A stretch of 64,000 bases of DNA, from positions 62,001 to 126,000 of the forward strand of contig JADFHN010000001.1 in the NCBI GenBank assembly GCA_022567155.1, given 5' to 3'. Of this stretch, positions 61,862-64,000 are shown in pieces (within the stretch, counting starts at the first letter, position 1; every line of letters begins with the position of its first letter). The DNA is from Bacteroidota bacterium. GTDB taxonomy: Bacteria > Bacteroidota > Bacteroidia > Cytophagales > Cyclobacteriaceae. The notes under the pieces are model-generated. The model saw only the letters and a program-made list of their open reading frames with translations. It was not told the origin of the DNA and did not search any database. A program made the translations under genes and the position numbers.

Positions 61862-63139
61862 TTATTCAAACCAACGACTTACCAGTTCAGGGTTGAAAAG
61901 AGTGACAAAATAAATGACTGTAAATGCGCTGAGGAAAATCAGCCCCGCAATAGCAAGCCATTTCATGCCTTTCGACGGCCTGTATTCTGCTCCCACTTCT
62001 TTGCTGTAAATCACTTTGTAATTCAGATACCCTGCAAGCGGGGCAACTACAAATGATAAGATCGTAGCAAGATCAACAAGCTTGGTGAGATTATTCAGGT
62101 ACTGGGAGATTACCAGATAAGCACCAACCGAAATAATAACAGCCCAGATCGTAAATGCTTTTTGTGAATCTTTTTTGGTTTTATTCAAAAGCAGTTTGGT
62201 AGTACGGGTAATGGCCCGCCCGTATCCGTCAACAACCGTAATGGTGGTGCTGAACATTGCTGAAAAGGCAGCTACAGCAATGAGGTAATAACTCCACTTT
62301 CCTATTGCTGCAGTAAACATGCTTATAACCTGGTGGGCAAACACCGGCGAGCTGTCTGAAAGACCGGTGCCTGTTCCATAAATAATCAGCGCTCCGAGCG
62401 TAAGAAAACAAATAGCCAGTACGGCAGAGATCCAGTAACCAATATTAAAATCCAGGAGCGTTTCCTTCAAGGTGGGTTTGTATCCAGTTTGTTTAATCCG
62501 TGCTTCGGCCCATAAACTTGGCCACGTTGAAATATCAACTGCGGTAGGCATCCAGCCCATCAGGGCGATTACAAAGACGATTCCTGCAGGAGCAAAGAGT
62601 TCTTTCGGGATAAAATCCGGGGCCCTTTCAACCGGACCATGAAAAACGGCACTAAAGAAGGCCACAATCACCGAGATCAGCAGTATTCCACCAACAACCT
62701 TTAGTAATCCATCCAGTGTCTTGTATTTTCCGATGCCTAGAATCACAATACAAATCAGGAGTAAAACGGCTGCCCATTGATCTGTGGTAAGTCCGATACG
62801 GAAAAGGTTTTCGAGCAATCCGGATGTTACAAACGTAACGGCAGCAGTTACAATAAACATGGACGGTATGGTAATCAGCAGGTATATAATAAGAATCCAG
62901 TTACCTTTCCGCTTATATCCGTCAATAATGCTTACGCCTGTGGCACTGGTATATCTGGAAGCAAATTCAAAAAAAGGAAATTTCAAAATGTTTGCCACAA
63001 TGACGGCTCCCAGTAGTAAAAATCCAAAATCTGCTCCCGCACGCGTAGATTGCACCAGGTGTGATACACCGATACATGTGCTTGCAAATAACACTCCCGG
63101 TCCAAAAGCCTTCCAGAAATTATTTGATCTAATATTCAT
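61862..63139 (-). CDS. Nramp-superfamily transporter lacking the DPGN motif
   Basis: 425 aa from the ATG at 63139 (an in-frame start at 63181 adds an implausible leader). About eleven transmembrane helices. The first helix aligns with Nramp (GPGVLFASTCIGVSH...AGADFG), but the metal-binding DPGN is replaced by GVSH; the sixth helix keeps the Met-Pro of the MPH motif (GWMPTAVD) without its His. Canonical Mn/Fe transport through Asp/Asn/Met ligands is therefore unlikely. It may carry another ion or solute. Separated by 80 bp from the PhyH gene and in the same direction. Confidence 0.75.
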   Translation of the reverse strand: MNIRSNNFWKAFGPGVLFASTCIGVSHLVQSTRAGADFGFLLLGAVIVANILKFPFFEFASRYTSATGVSIIDGYKRKGNWILIIYLLITIPSMFIVTAAVTFVTSGLLENLFRIGLTTDQWAAVLLLICIVILGIGKYKTLDGLLKVVGGILLISVIVAFFSAVFHGPVERAPDFIPKELFAPAGIVFVIALMGWMPTAVDISTWPSLWAEARIKQTGYKPTLKETLLDFNIGYWISAVLAICFLTLGALIIYGTGTGLSDSSPVFAHQVISMFTAAIGKWSYYLIAVAAFSAMFSTTITVVDGYGRAITRTTKLLLNKTKKDSQKAFTIWAVIISVGAYLVISQYLNNLTKLVDLATILSFVVAPLAGYLNYKVIYSKEVGAEYRPSKGMKWLAIAGLIFLSAFTVIYFVTLFNPELVSRWFE

Positions 63140-63965
63140 ATAGAAATCTGTTTCTGGCCTCCAATATATACAAAAAATCAAAAGTGCAATTATCGTAACT
63201 GTTCAGATTGGTATGATTATTTTTTACAATGTTCCCGAACTTGTTTACCCATCCGGTCAACAGCCGTTACGACCGGTCAGATCTGGAGTAAATTCAAATG
63301 CCCATATTACGTGCATCAAAAAGCAGCTTTGCGCAGTGAGAAAGATTTCTCATGGCCTAAAAGGTGATTTTAAGGAGCAGTGCGTGTAATGTTTCCTTCA
63401 TGGTGATATTAAAACGAAAAATCTCCTAATGAATCCTTTTTCAGAGGGAGCCTGGTGCATACACTGCAATGCCTAATTGTGCAGAAAGGGATACCTTGTC
63501 CCTTAATGAAACGAGCAACCGAAGAATCTCATGAAATTAACACTGCTTTGCATGAGTCTTCGTTCCGCATTAAGATCCCATCTGAAAAATAGAAACCTCC
63601 ATGCTACGCTCTGAGAAAGGGTAAATTATGGGAGCCCGATGCCTCCGCCGTAATTTAATTCTACTATGAGAGAAAAGTCACGGAAGCCCGCCTGCCGGCT
63701 GGCAGGTAACTTCCGCGCTGGAGAAGTTGTGAAATTCAGCCAGAAAGCGATTACAGAAATTGTTCATTATTAACCAATACTGAAAACCAAGAGTTACAAG
63801 GATGCTTCTTTTTTAAATATACTGCCATTATGGCAGTATATTTTCCTCTTTTGTATAAAAATCAGCCATTATGTCATTAAAATCATTCATTTTCCTGTTG
63901 GTATGGTTTTTCCTGTAAGGATAAGTGTAAATGAAAATAAATTTTAAACTTTAAATTTTAATACC
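63140..63965. other. intergenic, repeat-containing
   Basis: About 825 bp without a gene. 63679-63696 is identical over 18 bp to 7073-7090 (CACGGAAGCCCGCCTGCC) and is part of a GC-rich hairpin. 63815-63843 is a perfect 13-bp-stem hairpin (AAATATACTGCCA / TGGCAGTATATTT, loop TTA) followed by a pyrimidine-rich stretch, perhaps a terminator. Confidence 0.5.
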
Positions 63966-64000
63966 ATGACACTAATAAGATATTCTGATTTTAACACGAT
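63966..64000 (+). CDS. start of a gene cut by the window edge
   Basis: An ATG at 63966 opens MTLIRYSDFNT and runs off the window. The opening residues resemble those of Bacteroidota small heat-shock proteins (Hsp20), but eleven residues are too few to name it. Confidence 0.3.
   Translation, partial: MTLIRYSDFNT

Overview
The window reads as a chromosome segment of a Bacteroidota bacterium. The primary sigma factor is the short Bacteroidota type, the promoters fit TTTG-N19/20-TAnnTTTG, a giant surface protein ends in a gliding-motility (type IX secretion) C-terminal domain, and there is a DAHP synthase/chorismate mutase fusion typical of the phylum.

Layout. 1-9.9 kb is housekeeping: aroB (partial), DAHP synthase-chorismate mutase, proline dehydrogenase, a lipoprotein, a TerB-like protein, lysS, the primary sigma factor, an orphan PycTM-like (DUF5706) membrane protein, a small four-helix membrane protein and tRNA-Asn. 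10.4-11.9 kb holds a three-gene HipBST-type toxin-antitoxin module, followed by 24-bp periodic repeats that look like a leftover IS21-family end.

12.2-29.5 kb is the main interest: a co-directional cluster of 13 genes encoding an ATP-dependent class I benzoyl-CoA reductase (bcrC, bcrB, bcrA, bcrD) and the enzymes that carry its product to glutaryl-CoA: cyclohexadienoyl-CoA hydratase (dch), 6-hydroxycyclohexenoyl-CoA dehydrogenase (had), the ring-opening hydrolase (oah), a 3-hydroxyacyl-CoA dehydrogenase/enoyl-CoA hydratase fusion and a thiolase. Embedded between bcrD and the thiolase are four genes foreign to known benzoyl-CoA clusters: a fatty-acid-hydroxylase-type di-iron protein, a long-chain-type acyl-CoA ligase, a lone 2-hydroxyacyl-CoA dehydratase-type subunit, and a fusion of a ketopantoate-reductase-like domain with a BadF/HgdC-type activator ATPase. 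A 14-bp perfect palindrome overlaps the predicted promoter. Two MITE-like copies and a third palindromic element sit in the operon's intergenic gaps. No ferredoxin or 2-oxoacid:ferredoxin oxidoreductase is present, so the electron donor must be encoded elsewhere.

29.6-37.1 kb (minus strand) carries a HepT/MntA toxin-antitoxin pair, a hemerythrin-domain gene with an in-frame amber codon, and a second aromatic operon: SDR, DUF302, a fused 4-hydroxybenzoyl-CoA reductase gamma-alpha subunit and a beta subunit with the extra [4Fe-4S] insert characteristic of that enzyme. With a CoA ligase, the window therefore covers most of the route 4-hydroxybenzoate -> benzoyl-CoA -> glutaryl-CoA, an unexpected capacity for this phylum.

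37-42.9 kb is repeat-rich and contains decaying genes (a TlpA thioredoxin split by an in-frame amber, a DsbD-N-like fragment, a FISUMP remnant) beside an ArsM-like methyltransferase and a DUF1326/DUF2182 pair. 43-58 kb holds a P-type Ca2+-type ATPase, an M14 carboxypeptidase, an outer-membrane-like protein and a 2869-residue T9SS adhesin. 58-64 kb has a 684-bp element with terminal inverted repeats, an SDR pseudogene, an MDR reductase, a PhyH-type dioxygenase, an Nramp homologue lacking the DPGN motif, and the first codons of one more gene.
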